Part shown: in pieces, positions 1 to 8,732 of the stretch
Position numbering within the stretch: position 1 is the stretch's first letter
Layout: each line of letters begins with the position of its first letter
Origin: Alkalihalobacillus deserti
GTDB taxonomy: Bacteria; Bacillota; Bacilli; Bacillales; Bacillaceae_D
NCBI RefSeq assembly: GCF_020734105.1
Contig: NZ_JAJAFR010000003.1
Location: 372,001 to 436,000, forward strand
Direction of reading: 5' to 3'
Length of the DNA stretch: 64,000 bases
Made by a program: the position numbers and the translations under genes
The notes under the pieces: generated by a model
Database searches by the model: none
Seen by the model: only the letters and a program-made list of their open reading frames with translations
What the model was told of the DNA's origin: nothing

Positions 1-1
1 T

Positions 2-718
2 ACGAAAACAAAAGCAGAACGTGAAGCTTATATTGAATACATTGATGAGCAATATAATGCAGATCGTTTAACTAAAATACTTGAAAATGTGACAGAAATC
101 ATTGGTGCACATGTACTGAATGTCGCAAAACAAGATTTTGTGCCACAAGGGGCAAGCGTCACATTGCTAGTCTCAGAAGGTCCGGTTGTTGAAGTGCCAA
201 ATGATTCGTATGATGAATCTCCAGGGCCACTTCCTGAAGCTATCGTCATGGGATTAGACAAAAGTCATATCACGGTTCATACGTATCCAGAATTCCATCC
301 ATATGAGGGAATTAGTACATTTAGGGCAGATATTGATGTTTCAACATGTGGTGAAATTTCACCATTAAAAGCGTTAAATTATCTAATTCATTCGTTTGAA
401 ACAGATATTATGACGATGGATTACCGTGTTCGAGGTTTTACGAGAGATATTAAAGGCCATAAATTATTCATTGATCACGATATTAACTCGATTCAAAATT
501 ACATTCCAGAAGAAGTAAAACGTTTATACGATATGATTGATGTAAATATATATCAGGAAAACACATTTCATACGAAATGTAAGTTGAAGGATTTTGATTT
601 AGATAATTATTTATTTGGAACAACTAAAGTGGACCTGCATCCAGGTGAAGCTGAGGAAATTACGAATAAGCTTACGACTGAGATGGATGAGATTTTTTAC
701 GGGAAGAACATCAAATAA
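2..718 (+). CDS. speD: S-adenosylmethionine decarboxylase proenzyme, E. coli-type (5' truncated by window edge)
   Basis: Decarboxylates S-adenosylmethionine to the aminopropyl donor for spermidine synthesis; a cytosolic pyruvoyl enzyme. The reading frame is open from base 2, so the N-terminus lies outside the window; an internal ATG at 89 is not the real start. The protein matches the long E. coli SpeD class rather than the short SpeH class usual in Bacillus: [11 protein letters not shown], then [13 protein letters not shown], where the Ser of DKSH is the expected self-cleavage/pyruvoyl-forming residue, then [11 protein letters not shown] and [11 protein letters not shown]. It ends about 25 residues after the conserved [11 protein letters not shown] motif, as in the family. 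A rho-independent terminator follows at once, so it is the last gene of its unit. Family assignment is secure; only the start is missing. Confidence 0.95.
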   Translation, partial: TKTKAEREAYIEYIDEQYNADRLTKILENVTEIIGAHVLNVAKQDFVPQGASVTLLVSEGPVVEVPNDSYDESPGPLPEAIVMGLDKSHITVHTYPEFHPYEGISTFRADIDVSTCGEISPLKALNYLIHSFETDIMTMDYRVRGFTRDIKGHKLFIDHDINSIQNYIPEEVKRLYDMIDVNIYQENTFHTKCKLKDFDLDNYLFGTTKVDLHPGEAEEITNKLTTEMDEIFYGKNIK

Positions 719-723
719 TAGTG

Positions 724-750
724 GAACCATGACGTGTCATGGTTCTTTTT
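724..750 (+). terminator. Rho-independent terminator of speD
   Basis: Perfect 9-bp stem GAACCATGA / TCATGGTTC with loop CGTG, followed by TTTTT. It starts 5 nt after the speD stop codon. Confidence 0.9.
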
Positions 751-855
751 GTATATACCGACGCTTTGGCATGACCTAATACCAAATGATACTAGGTAAG
801 ATTCAAGAAAGGATGGGTAAGATATAAGCAAGCTATGGAAATGGAGATGAATGCT

Positions 856-1125
856 ATGGCTAGGAAAAAGAAGCTTCTTGTTCCAGAAGCACAAAGCGCA
901 GTTAATCAGTTTAAAAATAAGGTGATGGCTCAGCAAGGCTATAATATAAATTCGGGTGAGCCTGATCAAGTCAAATATGAAGTAGCTAAGGATTTACATG
1001 TTCCTTTGAAAAAAGGATACAACGGTACCCTCACCTCAAAGCAAGCTGGAGAAGTTGGTGGCAAGATTGGCGGGAGTATGGTTAAAGAGATGATTCGAAT
1101 GGCGCAGCAAAATTTAAACAAATAA
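856..1125 (+). CDS. alpha/beta-type small acid-soluble spore protein
   Basis: DNA-binding protein of the dormant spore core that coats and protects DNA and is degraded at germination. The sequence carries the family signatures: RKKKLLVPEAQSAVNQFK near the N-terminus, KYEVAKDL (equivalent of the KYEIASEF region around the germination-protease site) and the C-terminal GGKIGGSMVKEMIRMAQQ block. At 89 aa it is longer than typical SspA/B proteins (about 70 aa) because of an insert between the first helix and KYEVAKDL. In-frame ATGs also exist at 835, 841 and 847; I chose 856 because GGAG at 843-846 sits 9 nt upstream and the product then begins MARKKK, like known SASPs. Expression by the forespore sigma factor G is expected from the family, not seen. 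Monocistronic or paired with the next small gene. Confidence 0.9.
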   Translation: MARKKKLLVPEAQSAVNQFKNKVMAQQGYNINSGEPDQVKYEVAKDLHVPLKKGYNGTLTSKQAGEVGGKIGGSMVKEMIRMAQQNLNK

Positions 1126-1137
1126 GAAGGTGATCTT

Positions 1138-1302
1138 ATGAATAAAGATAAAGAGAAAGAGCAGTGTGAACCATTAGAACATTGGTTAGACGATAATAAT
1201 GGACAAGATCATGAATTTGCAGAGGAACTCTCAGATGGTGGCGAAAGAAATGAATTCGCCGACGAACAGCTGAAAAACAATGGTCGGATTACTACCGGTT
1301 AA
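1138..1302 (+). CDS. Small acidic hypothetical protein (54 aa)
   Basis: Opens 12 nt after the SASP gene with an AAGGTGATC ribosome binding site about 6 nt before ATG. The 54-residue product is very acidic and hydrophilic (Asp, Glu, Asn, Gln rich), with no membrane segment and one Cys. Its EFAEELSDGGERNEFADEQ stretch is loosely reminiscent of the small Bacillus YfhD-type proteins, but this is too weak to assign. The position suggests cotranscription with the SASP gene and possible spore expression (inference). Function unknown. Confidence 0.6.
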   Translation: MNKDKEKEQCEPLEHWLDDNNGQDHEFAEELSDGGERNEFADEQLKNNGRITTG

Positions 1303-1850
1303 AATATGTTACCTAAAAAGCAATTTAAAGTTTTGAACCATAAGTGCCGCTAATGATTAAGATCTGACGCGGTGCTTTAAATCGAAGGTTATCTTTTATT
1401 TGTAGAAGGTGACAGTGAATTTTGAGGTACGAGAAGAGCAAGTCTATAAGGAACCAGTGTTCTGTATCTGAAGAAGGATGACACATATACACATATATTA
1501 CGACAAAAGTTTATCCGTAAGCAAATCGATGTAAATAAAGTATTTCTTGAAACATTTAAAATCAGTCAATGTGTTAATATTCGTTTTCCTTCTATTGCTT
1601 CTTATAGAGGATTTTTCGATTTTTCTATGACTTTTCCATAGCTTTAGGTGCTAGAATAGAAGTCAAATTAAGATTAACAGGCTAATTACTATAAACGCAA
1701 CCAGCAAATTACACAATAGAAGGATTGAAATTAGCTGCTGCTTATATCATTTACTTAAATACTATAATTGTGAGAAATTAAGTTAAATAAAAAAACTAGT
1801 TGTCTTATGCTCAAATATCATTTATTATAATTTCAATAATCGAATACTAC
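1303..1850. other. Intergenic region without a supported gene
   Basis: About 550 bp, AT-rich. Short open stretches (for example around 1470-1570 and 1690-1790) are interrupted by stops in every frame and have no ribosome binding site; some may be remnants of lost genes, but I recognise none. A TATAAT hexamer at 1826-1831 with a poor -35 region is the likely promoter of the riboswitch RNA that follows. Confidence 0.5.
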
Positions 1851-1852
1851 CT

Positions 1853-1948
1853 ACTTAAAGGGGAGTAGCTGTACAATAAAGTCGTCATTCCAGGATTAAT
1901 CCTCGGCTTTATTGGCAACATGAACATGTTGTTAGCCAGACCTTTACC
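1853..1948 (+). ncRNA. yybP-ykoY (Mn2+-sensing) riboswitch aptamer
   Basis: The sequence shows the hallmark elements of this class in order: AAAGGGGAGTAGC at the 5' side, an imperfect stem AATAAAG / CTTTATT enclosing AGGATTAATCCT, a second arm AACATGAACATGTT, and the closing GACCTTTACC, whose CCTTT pairs back with AAAGG to form P1. Known members bind Mn2+ and switch on exporters such as TerC/MntP. Its 3' strand overlaps the 5' strand of the first of two terminators, so ligand binding would stop terminator formation (an ON switch). The next gene is uppP about 210 bp downstream; no TerC-like gene remains in between. Identification is by recalled consensus, not a covariance-model search. Confidence 0.9.
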
Positions 1949-1966
1949 AATGGTAGAGGTCTTTTT
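1938..1966 (+). terminator. Riboswitch expression-platform terminator 1
   Basis: 11-bp stem AGACCTTTACC / GGTAGAGGTCT (one G-U pair) with loop AAT, then a T run. The left arm is shared with aptamer P1, which makes the two structures mutually exclusive. Confidence 0.85.
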
Positions 1967-1976
1967 ATTTGTTCTA

Positions 1977-2007
1977 AGACCTTTGCCCTTTTGGTAGAGG
2001 TCTTTTT
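1977..2007 (+). terminator. Second, duplicated terminator of the riboswitch
   Basis: Near-copy of the first terminator: AGACCTTTGCC / GGTAGAGGTCT with loop CTTTT, followed by TTTTT. ACCTTTGCC is the canonical aptamer-ending sequence of this riboswitch class, so this copy could also compete for P1. Tandem expression platforms behind one aptamer are unusual. Confidence 0.8.
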
Positions 2008-2219
2008 ACTTGCATTATGTTATTAAAAGGAGAATAGATCTTCGTTGTCTACAACGTTGAACAAGTTTTGTTGAGTTTTATTACTAATTGTTTTGAATGA
2101 AAATGAGTAAATGAATACAACAGAATATTATAAAAATCCTCCTCGAATTCAATGTAAAGAACATCAGCATAACAAGTCCTTTATTTACGAGAAATACAAC
2201 TTAAAAGATGAAGTTTTGA

Positions 2220-3056
2220 ATGGGGAAGATCAAAGTGGAGATAAGTTTTGATTTGATTTTATGGATTAAGTATTTAATTTTAGGAATTTTCCAAGGATTT
2301 ACGGAACCTATTCCTGTTTCTTCAAGTGGACATCTTGTCCTTATGCAGCACTTTTTAGGAGTTGAAATCGATGGTTTAAGCTTTGAAGTTTTAGTCAATT
2401 TTGCTTCTTTATTTGCTGTATTGGTTATTTATAGACATGACTTAAAAAAGCTCGTATCCGGATTTTTTAATTATGTTTTCACACGGGATCGCGCAACTAA
2501 AAAAGACTTTCAATTCGGAATGTATATCGTGATTGCCACCATTCCCGCTGTAGTCATTGCTTTATTTTTTGAAGATTGGATTTCTGATCAATTTAAGCAT
2601 ATTCATGTGATTGCCATTACTCTTATCATTACAGGTATTGCTCTTTGGTTCATTCGAAACTTAAAAGGACATAAGCGCGATCAAGAAATAACTTTTAAGG
2701 AAGTAATTATTGTTGGGTTAGCACAAGCGGTTGCTTTAATTCCAGGTATTAGTCGTTCTGGTGCGACAATTGTTGCAGCAATGGGGCTTGGATGGCGTCA
2801 AGAAACGGCCCTTCGTTTTTCTTTTTTCTTGTTCATTCCAATCAGTGTGGGTGCAGGGATTTTGGCTATTTCGGATCTGATTAATGATCCTCAATTAGCG
2901 CAATTGCTCGTTCCTTATTTATTGGCTTTTATTGGGTCGTTTATTGCCTCTTATTATTCTTTGAAGTGGTTTATGAACATCATGAAAAGCGGAAAACTCA
3001 TTTACTTTTCTTTATACTGTTTTGTTGTTGGAGGATTTGTTCTCTGGGTCCTTTAA
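2220..3056 (+). CDS. uppP: Undecaprenyl-diphosphatase (UppP/BacA family)
   Basis: Integral membrane phosphatase that converts undecaprenyl diphosphate to the monophosphate carrier for peptidoglycan and wall polymer synthesis; family members confer bacitracin tolerance. Two catalytic signatures are present: [14 protein letters not shown] (residues 25-38) with its Glu/Ser/His residues, and PGISRSG (175-181) with the essential Arg. About eight hydrophobic segments and 278 aa fit the family. The start is uncertain: ATG 2220 has only a weak ribosome binding site, whereas GTGGAGATAAG at 2235-2245 would serve a TTG at 2253 and give the shorter N-terminus usual in UppP. It lies downstream of the Mn2+ riboswitch and upstream of popT, a functional partner in carrier recycling. 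Confidence 0.93.
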   Translation: MGKIKVEISFDLILWIKYLILGIFQGFTEPIPVSSSGHLVLMQHFLGVEIDGLSFEVLVNFASLFAVLVIYRHDLKKLVSGFFNYVFTRDRATKKDFQFGMYIVIATIPAVVIALFFEDWISDQFKHIHVIAITLIITGIALWFIRNLKGHKRDQEITFKEVIIVGLAQAVALIPGISRSGATIVAAMGLGWRQETALRFSFFLFIPISVGAGILAISDLINDPQLAQLLVPYLLAFIGSFIASYYSLKWFMNIMKSGKLIYFSLYCFVVGGFVLWVL

Positions 3057-3147
3057 TGTGACTCAAAATGTATTAGGACTTGGACATCAACTAAGCCAAT
3101 GGTAGGGCAGTGGTTAATTAAAACTTTCAATTAAAGGAGAATGCAAT

Positions 3148-3990
3148 TTGCTTCAATGGCGAAATATTTTCAAAGGAATGACCATGGGTATAAGTGATCT
3201 TATCCCTGGGGTGAGTGGAGGCACTATAGCACTCGTATTAGGAATTTACCAGCCATTAATCGCTGCGATCAATGGCATATTTACAAAGGATTGGAAAAAA
3301 CATCTCATTTTTTTAATCCCACTAGGTCTCGGGATTGTTCTTGTTTTACTATCAGTCAGTCATTTAATCGAATGGTTACTAGTTGCCTATCCGCAACCAA
3401 CCTTTTTCTTTTTCTTAGGCTTGATTATTGGAATTATTCCAACCTTGTTAAAAGACATTAATTATAAGCAATCGTTTAAACCTATTCACTATGTTTTACT
3501 GGCAATCGGTGCTATTGTAGTCGGCGCGACTATTTTTGTAAAAGAAACCGAACTAGCAAGTATAATGAGTAATTTGGTATGGAGTGATTATGTACTATTG
3601 TTTTTTGCTGGATGGCTCGCAAGCTCTGCGATGATTTTACCAGGAATTAGTGGTTCGTTTATCTTTTTACTTCTCGGTGTTTACCCAACTGTGATTAATG
3701 CCTTGTCAACTTTTAATCTCCCAATTATTTTGACAGTTGGTGCTGGAGTTGCGATTGGACTTGTGCTTACAAGCAAATTAATTACCTACTTGTTAGCAAA
3801 ATTTAAAACAGGGACATATGCGGTCATGATAGGTTTTATCGTCGGTTCAATTATTGTGATTTATCCTGGAATTGCTTCAGATAATTATTTGTTTTTTATT
3901 AGCATCTTTGCTTTTTGTGTCGGTTGGATATGTGCATTTTTATTAAGTTATTTTGAAGGGAAGAAAACACTAGCTAATTTAAGTGTTTAG
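3148..3990 (+). CDS. DUF368 polyprenyl-phosphate transporter (PopT-type)
   Basis: Polytopic membrane protein of the DUF368 family, members of which have been shown to move undecaprenyl phosphate across the cytoplasmic membrane for reuse. The inverted-repeat signatures of the family are clear: SDLIPGVSGGTIALVLGIY near the N-terminus and ILPGISGSFIFLLLGVY near residue 170, each a PG-S-G motif in a re-entrant helix. 280 aa, about eight to nine hydrophobic segments. TTG start at 3148 chosen because AAAGGAGA lies 7 nt upstream. Follows uppP by 91 bp and precedes the CNNM gene by 43 bp, so the three probably form one unit. uppP and popT together cover dephosphorylation and flipping of the C55 carrier. 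Confidence 0.88.
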   Translation: MLQWRNIFKGMTMGISDLIPGVSGGTIALVLGIYQPLIAAINGIFTKDWKKHLIFLIPLGLGIVLVLLSVSHLIEWLLVAYPQPTFFFFLGLIIGIIPTLLKDINYKQSFKPIHYVLLAIGAIVVGATIFVKETELASIMSNLVWSDYVLLFFAGWLASSAMILPGISGSFIFLLLGVYPTVINALSTFNLPIILTVGAGVAIGLVLTSKLITYLLAKFKTGTYAVMIGFIVGSIIVIYPGIASDNYLFFISIFAFCVGWICAFLLSYFEGKKTLANLSV

Positions 3991-4033
3991 TTATAAAATT
4001 AGAATAATACTAAAAATGGAGTGTGATGTTTAG

Positions 4034-5314
4034 ATGGACGATGTTCCGTCGAGTTTGATTGCGTTATTTATCGTGCTATTGCTTCTGTCTGCTTTTTTCT
4101 CTTCTGCTGAAACGGCTTTTTCAAGTGTGAATAAGATTCGTCTTAGAAATTATGATGGAGAGGGGAGACGCGGAGCTAAGAAGGCTGTTCATATAGCTGA
4201 GAATTTTGATACAACGCTCTCGACCCTTTTGGTTGGTAATAACCTTGTAAACATTGCAGCAGCAACACTTTCGTCACAAATTGCGATTCAACTATTTGGC
4301 CCTAGTCTTGGAGTATTTATCAGTACATTTGTCGTCACAATTTTGGTTTTGATTTTTGGCGAAATTATCCCGAAATCGTTAGCGAAAGAATATGCAGAAA
4401 GCTATGCGTTAAAAACGTCGGGAATTCTATTATTGTTGATTCAAGTGTTATATCCAGTAACTTGGGTGTTTTTACAGATTAAAAAGCTTGTTTCATTATT
4501 TGTTAAAAATAAAGACAACACACCATCTGTTACCGAAGAAGAAATTAAAATGATTGTACAAATTAGTGAAGATGAGGGTGTTATTGGAAAAAATGAAAGA
4601 GAGATGGTGCATCGTTCTTTAGAATTTGATGACATTATCGTCCATGAAATTCTAAAACCGCGCCCAGATATGATTGCGGTAGAGGTCAATCAACCAATTT
4701 CTGAAATTAAGGATGTCTTTTTCAAAGAGCATTTTTCAAGGATTCCTGTCTATGAAGGTAATGTTGATAACATAATTGGTATTTTGTCTGAGCGTGATTT
4801 TCTAACGGCCTTCATTCAGCATGGTGAGAACATTGATATTCAATCGTTGCTACGACATCCTTTATTCGTCGTTGAATCGATGAAAATCTCATCCTTACTT
4901 CCTGAATTGCAGAAGAAAAAGGTTCATATGGCTATTGTCATTGATGAATTTGGGGGTACATCTGGATTGATTACCTTAGAGGATATTTTGGAAGAGATCG
5001 TCGGTGAAATCTGGGATGAGCATGATATTAGTGTCAATCAGGTAAAACAAGTAGGGCCTTCGAGTTACGTTGTTAATGCCGATTATTCCATTGATGACTT
5101 TGCTCATTTTGTCGAAATGGAGGCACCGTCAACGTCTAACCACACTCTAGGTGGTTGGTTAATTGAAGAGTTTCAGCGAATTCCCAAAGAGGGAGAAGAG
5201 TTTTCTTATCAAGACCTAATTATTAAAATAACAAAGGCAGAAGAAAAGAGAATTCGACAAGTACATTTAACAGTTAACAAAAGTCATGATATAGTTGAAC
5301 GGTTAAGCAGTTAA
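4034..5314 (+). CDS. CNNM/CorC (HlyC-type) transporter with CBS pair
   Basis: Predicted divalent-cation transporter of the CNNM family (often annotated hemolysin C). Domains: N-terminal DUF21 membrane domain (about residues 1-180; FSSAETAFSSVNKIRLR, VGNNLVNIAAATL and FGEIIPKSLAKEYAE are signatures), a paired CBS nucleotide-binding module (about 200-335; EILKPRPDMI, RIPVYEGNVDNIIGIL, DEFGGTSGLITLEDILEEIVGEI) and a C-terminal CorC_HlyC domain (about 345-420). Members export or homeostatically control Mg2+, and a Gram-positive homologue (MpfA) is linked to metal tolerance, which fits the Mn2+ riboswitch two genes upstream (inference). GGAG at 4018-4021 lies 12 nt before ATG. A strong terminator follows. 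Confidence 0.9.
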   Translation: MDDVPSSLIALFIVLLLLSAFFSSAETAFSSVNKIRLRNYDGEGRRGAKKAVHIAENFDTTLSTLLVGNNLVNIAAATLSSQIAIQLFGPSLGVFISTFVVTILVLIFGEIIPKSLAKEYAESYALKTSGILLLLIQVLYPVTWVFLQIKKLVSLFVKNKDNTPSVTEEEIKMIVQISEDEGVIGKNEREMVHRSLEFDDIIVHEILKPRPDMIAVEVNQPISEIKDVFFKEHFSRIPVYEGNVDNIIGILSERDFLTAFIQHGENIDIQSLLRHPLFVVESMKISSLLPELQKKKVHMAIVIDEFGGTSGLITLEDILEEIVGEIWDEHDISVNQVKQVGPSSYVVNADYSIDDFAHFVEMEAPSTSNHTLGGWLIEEFQRIPKEGEEFSYQDLIIKITKAEEKRIRQVHLTVNKSHDIVERLSS

Positions 5315-5328
5315 TTATTCAATTTTAT

Positions 5329-5364
5329 AGCCCCTGTGAATTTACAATTCACAGGGGCTTTTTT
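5329..5364 (+). terminator. Strong rho-independent terminator
   Basis: Perfect 14-bp stem AGCCCCTGTGAATT / AATTCACAGGGGCT with loop TAC and a TTTTTT tail. Ends the uppP-popT-CNNM unit. Confidence 0.95.
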
Positions 5365-5515
5365 AAGATGAAAAGGCTCTGCCGATAGCGAGAGAATAAT
5401 ATGATTTTAACATACGTCTTCAATAAATTAATGCCCTCTATTTCCCAGTAGGAGACTATTTTTTCTCATAGTATAGTTATCTAGTAGCGGAATACTATAA
5501 AGAGGTGTTAATAAT

Positions 5516-6736
5516 ATGAAAGAAAGAAATAGTTTTCCTGTTATTCTAGCTTTTTTACTAGCCTTTAGTTCGTATCATTTATTAGTAGAAGCTTCAAAGT
5601 CGTACGGAAAAGGGATTCAAAAACATACGACTGAAGTAATTGAATCAGACTTAAATGAAATCGGACAGCAAGGTAGTAACAGCAATGGCAAAGGAAGTGG
5701 GAAAAACAACAAAAACGAGGAAATGGAGTTAGCTCCTGAAGGCCCTATTGACATATCAGAACCACGTGAAAGTGAAGATCCATCTACTTTTATAATACTT
5801 GGATATTACACAAAGTATTGGTCAACTGATTTAACTTCGTATCAGTCATTAACAAGCTACTATTCAAATATGAATGCTATTGCAATGGCAACTTATGACG
5901 TCACATCGAGTGGGATAATCGAGGGGTTTGACCCACAAGAAGGCGTTGAGTTTGCAAATGCACATAGTGTTAAACCTTATGTAACTATTCAAAATAAATT
6001 CGATCCTAATGTAGCTAATCAAATTCTAACTGATGCAAACTTAAAACAAACAGCGATCACAAATATGCTTGAATTAGTTAAGATAAAAGGTTTTCAAGGA
6101 ATTAACTTAAACTTTGAAAATATGTTTGCTAGTGATCGTGTTCATTTCAATCAGTTTGTAAAAGAGTTGGTTGCTGTGTTTCATGCAAATGATTATCCTG
6201 TAATTGTTTCAGTGCCAGCTAAAACGGAAGATTTCCCAACATGGGCTTGGAGTGGAACTTTTGAGTATAAAAAGTTAGGGGAACTAGCCGATTACATTCA
6301 AATAATGAGTTATGATCAGCATGGTTCTTGGGGAGATCCTGGTCCAGTTGCAGGCGTTAACTGGATGGAAAATGTTTTAGCATACGCAGCAAACGAAATA
6401 CCCTCTGAAAAACTGATAATCGGATTACCTGCGTATGCATATGATTGGAACCTGACTAATTCGGATGGTAATAAAGCTTTAACATGGAAAACGGTAATAA
6501 CGTTGATTCAAAATACAGATGGCACGGTGCAGTGGGATAACGCATCACAAAGTCCTTTTTTCGACTATACAGCATCCAATGGAGACAAGCATACAGTATG
6601 GTTTGAAAATGAAAAGAGTATCGAAATTAAAACGAGGCTTGTTCATAAATACAACTTAGCCGGAGTATCTATGTGGAGAATGGGCCAAGAAGATGAACAT
6701 TTTTGGATGGCTGTGGAAAAGGGCTTAACTAACTAG
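5516..6736 (+). CDS. Secreted/anchored glycoside hydrolase family 18 protein
   Basis: Probable GH18 (chitinase/N-acetylglucosaminidase superfamily) protein related to the catalytic domains of spore-cortex lytic enzymes such as SleL/YaaH. N-terminal hydrophobic segment (residues about 7-27) acts as a signal peptide or anchor, followed by a low-complexity hydrophilic linker (about 30-90, Ser/Gly/Asn/Lys rich), then the barrel from FIILGYYTKYW to SMWRMGQED. The family active-site strand is recognisable as FQGINLNFENM (near residue 200): the catalytic Glu is kept, but the Asp positions usual in the motif are Gln and Asn, so activity may be low or altered. The later QIMSYDQHGSWGDPGPVA motif is conserved. 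Starts at ATG 5516 after AAGAGGTG; stands alone between two gaps. Confidence 0.85.
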   Translation: MKERNSFPVILAFLLAFSSYHLLVEASKSYGKGIQKHTTEVIESDLNEIGQQGSNSNGKGSGKNNKNEEMELAPEGPIDISEPRESEDPSTFIILGYYTKYWSTDLTSYQSLTSYYSNMNAIAMATYDVTSSGIIEGFDPQEGVEFANAHSVKPYVTIQNKFDPNVANQILTDANLKQTAITNMLELVKIKGFQGINLNFENMFASDRVHFNQFVKELVAVFHANDYPVIVSVPAKTEDFPTWAWSGTFEYKKLGELADYIQIMSYDQHGSWGDPGPVAGVNWMENVLAYAANEIPSEKLIIGLPAYAYDWNLTNSDGNKALTWKTVITLIQNTDGTVQWDNASQSPFFDYTASNGDKHTVWFENEKSIEIKTRLVHKYNLAGVSMWRMGQEDEHFWMAVEKGLTN

Positions 6737-6884
6737 ATTGGAATGCACATCGAATCATTTATTGTTAAGCTTTTTTGCACTCGAACTAATCATTACTATA
6801 ATTTACCAGTCACCTTCGCTATATAACGGAAAGAAACTCCAGTATAATGAAAAGATAACAATCGATTCGTTTAATTAGGAGAAG

Positions 6885-8024
6885 ATGAAAGTGGTCAGTT
6901 CAAATTTAAATTTAGTTACAGATATTAGAAGCAATCAGCTATCAAATGAGCTGACAGATGATGAAGTTAAATTAATTACGATGTTCTCTGAGGAGATATA
7001 TGTTGAAAAAGGGCAATATGTTATCAAGGAAGGCAAGTACAATCAAGCCTTTTATTTGGTGAAAACAGGTAGTCTTAATGTTTTACTTGAAGAGACGGTG
7101 ACTAAACAGCCTATTACGATTCGAGAAGCTGGTGACTTTGTTGGGGTACTTAAATCAACAGATTCACCAATCAATTCGGTTATTGCACGTGAACCTTCAA
7201 CATTAGTTAGGATCAATGTGGACAAGATCTTTTCAACGAATCGCTATCAACCTCTTCAAATTAAACTTCTAAGTAAGCTTGTAAAACAATTGACAACGGA
7301 TGTCAGAATCAATCAAAATCAAATGAAAAACTACTACGCTTTAGGTACTCTTACCATTTTTCTTTTATGTATATTGTCTATCTATACTTTGAGTTTAGGA
7401 GCATTACAAGGATTTGTTACTGATTTTGGGGTTTCCACTTATGTAGATATAGGGTTGATTATTTGTTTTGCTTGGATTATGTATAAGTTGATAAAAAAAA
7501 GCCATTACCCCCTTAAAACTTTTGGTGTGACGATGGACAATTGGAAGGCAAACCTAAAAGAAGCGACTATTCTCACCTCGCCTATTTTACTCTTCTTTCT
7601 GTTTTTAAAATGGGCTTTAATTACATTCATACCTGCCTTTACAGAGATTCCATTATTCAATCCAACCGCCGCATTAGCTGATATCGGTTTTTCCTTTGGA
7701 ATGTTTACAGTATTAGTGGTTGTCTATATTGTTTTTTCTATTGTCCAAGAATTTATCGCAAGAGCAGGGCTACAATCTGCTCTTTGTCTATATTTACCAG
7801 ATTCAAAAGGGAAACTAGCTACAGCGATTATCCTTTCTAATTTGTTATTTGCCATGGCGCATTCTCATATCGGAACGTTATTTGCGTTAGTGGCATTTGT
7901 TCCAGGAATTTATTGGGGATGGCTCTTTGCACGTCAGAATTCTCTTATTGGAGTTTGTTTTTCACATATGTTAATCGGGATATGGGTTCTTTTTATTTTA
8001 GGATTTACTCAATTTATTGGTTAA
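6885..8024 (+). CDS. Cyclic-nucleotide-binding domain fused to a CPBP intramembrane protease
   Basis: Two-part protein. Residues about 20-130 resemble the cNMP-binding/CRP-like beta barrel (KGQYVIKEGKYNQAFYLVKTGSL, IREAGDFVGVL). Residues about 145-379 are hydrophobic with the CPBP (Abi/CAAX-protease) motifs: motif 1 VQEFIARAGLQ (Gln-Glu instead of the usual Glu-Glu), motif 2 LFAMAHSH and motif 3 CFSHMLIGIWV. Known CPBP proteins are intramembrane glutamic-type peptidases involved in prenyl-protein or bacteriocin-immunity processing; the N-terminal sensor suggests ligand control of proteolysis (inference). ATG chosen because TAGGAGAAG lies directly upstream. Single gene with its own terminator. 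The domain pairing is uncommon and the substrate is unknown. Confidence 0.8.
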   Translation: MKVVSSNLNLVTDIRSNQLSNELTDDEVKLITMFSEEIYVEKGQYVIKEGKYNQAFYLVKTGSLNVLLEETVTKQPITIREAGDFVGVLKSTDSPINSVIAREPSTLVRINVDKIFSTNRYQPLQIKLLSKLVKQLTTDVRINQNQMKNYYALGTLTIFLLCILSIYTLSLGALQGFVTDFGVSTYVDIGLIICFAWIMYKLIKKSHYPLKTFGVTMDNWKANLKEATILTSPILLFFLFLKWALITFIPAFTEIPLFNPTAALADIGFSFGMFTVLVVVYIVFSIVQEFIARAGLQSALCLYLPDSKGKLATAIILSNLLFAMAHSHIGTLFALVAFVPGIYWGWLFARQNSLIGVCFSHMLIGIWVLFILGFTQFIG

Positions 8025-8192
8025 AAAAGAATGGACTCATAAGGGAGATGTAGAATTAGCTGATGCTTTTCTGTTTTTCGGACTAAACTTGATGAACATG
8101 ACGCTTTAGGCGATATTCCTTCTACGGTTAACAGGCCAACGTAAAGCTTGCGGAATTAGATCTAGATAACCTAGGATTTAATAGACGTTTAA

Positions 8193-8237
8193 GAGGATGG
8201 TCAAGAAAATTAACTACCTTGAACCATCCTTTTTTTA
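8193..8237 (+). terminator. Terminator between convergent genes
   Basis: AGGATGGTcAAG pairs with CTTgAACCATCCT across an 11-nt loop, followed by TTTTTTT on the + strand. Serves the upstream + gene; the reverse strand lacks a clean T run. Confidence 0.75.
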
Positions 8238-8252
8238 TTGTTTATTATGTTT

Positions 8253-8732
8253 TTAAACCAGCTTTAGCTCGGAGACTATGATCCCATCTTCATCAGCATA
8301 CAAATAAGATCCAGGTTCAAAATTTAAACCAGCAAATTGAATAGGGATATTCTCTTGCCCTTTTCCTTGTTTAATACTTTTCAAAGGATTTGTCCCGAGA
8401 GCATAAATACCAATATCCATTTGCTTAATCTGTGCGCAGTCTCTGATACATCCATATACTACCACACCCGCTAATTGCCGGGTGACTGCAATTTCCGCAA
8501 GATTGTCCCCAATGAGGGCACATTTCAAAGAACCGCCTCCATCAACAACTAGCACACTCCCTTTTGGGATGTTTTCCAATGCTTGCTTAACTAGCACATT
8601 ATCCTCAAAAACTTTAACCGTATGAATAGGTCCATGAAAAGATCTTTTTTTTCCGTATAAAGTGAAAATAGATTCGGCTACTTTTACATAATCACGATGA
8701 ACATCACAAAGATCTGCGGTATGAAATGCCAT
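8253..8732 (-). CDS. RraA family protein (RNase E regulator / HMG-aldolase fold)
   Basis: 159-aa member of the RraA/4-hydroxy-4-methyl-2-oxoglutarate aldolase superfamily. Similar to E. coli RraA along its whole length: TADLCDVHRDYV, HTVKVFEDNVLVKQAL, GSVLVVDGGGSLKCALIGD, VVVYGCIRDCAQI, LYADEDGIIVSE. The GCIRD motif keeps the Arg-Asp pair that binds the metal and substrate in true aldolases, so it may be an aldolase/decarboxylase rather than an RNA-degradosome inhibitor; Bacillaceae generally lack RNase E. AAAGGATGA precedes ATG. It stands alone, convergent with the CPBP-fusion gene. Confidence 0.85.
   Translation of the reverse strand: MAFHTADLCDVHRDYVKVAESIFTLYGKKRSFHGPIHTVKVFEDNVLVKQALENIPKGSVLVVDGGGSLKCALIGDNLAEIAVTRQLAGVVVYGCIRDCAQIKQMDIGIYALGTNPLKSIKQGKGQENIPIQFAGLNFEPGSYLYADEDGIIVSELKLV

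Noticed and set aside
1138..1302. Assignment of the 54-aa protein to the YfhD family
   Set aside because: Only a short acidic stretch is similar; insufficient for naming.
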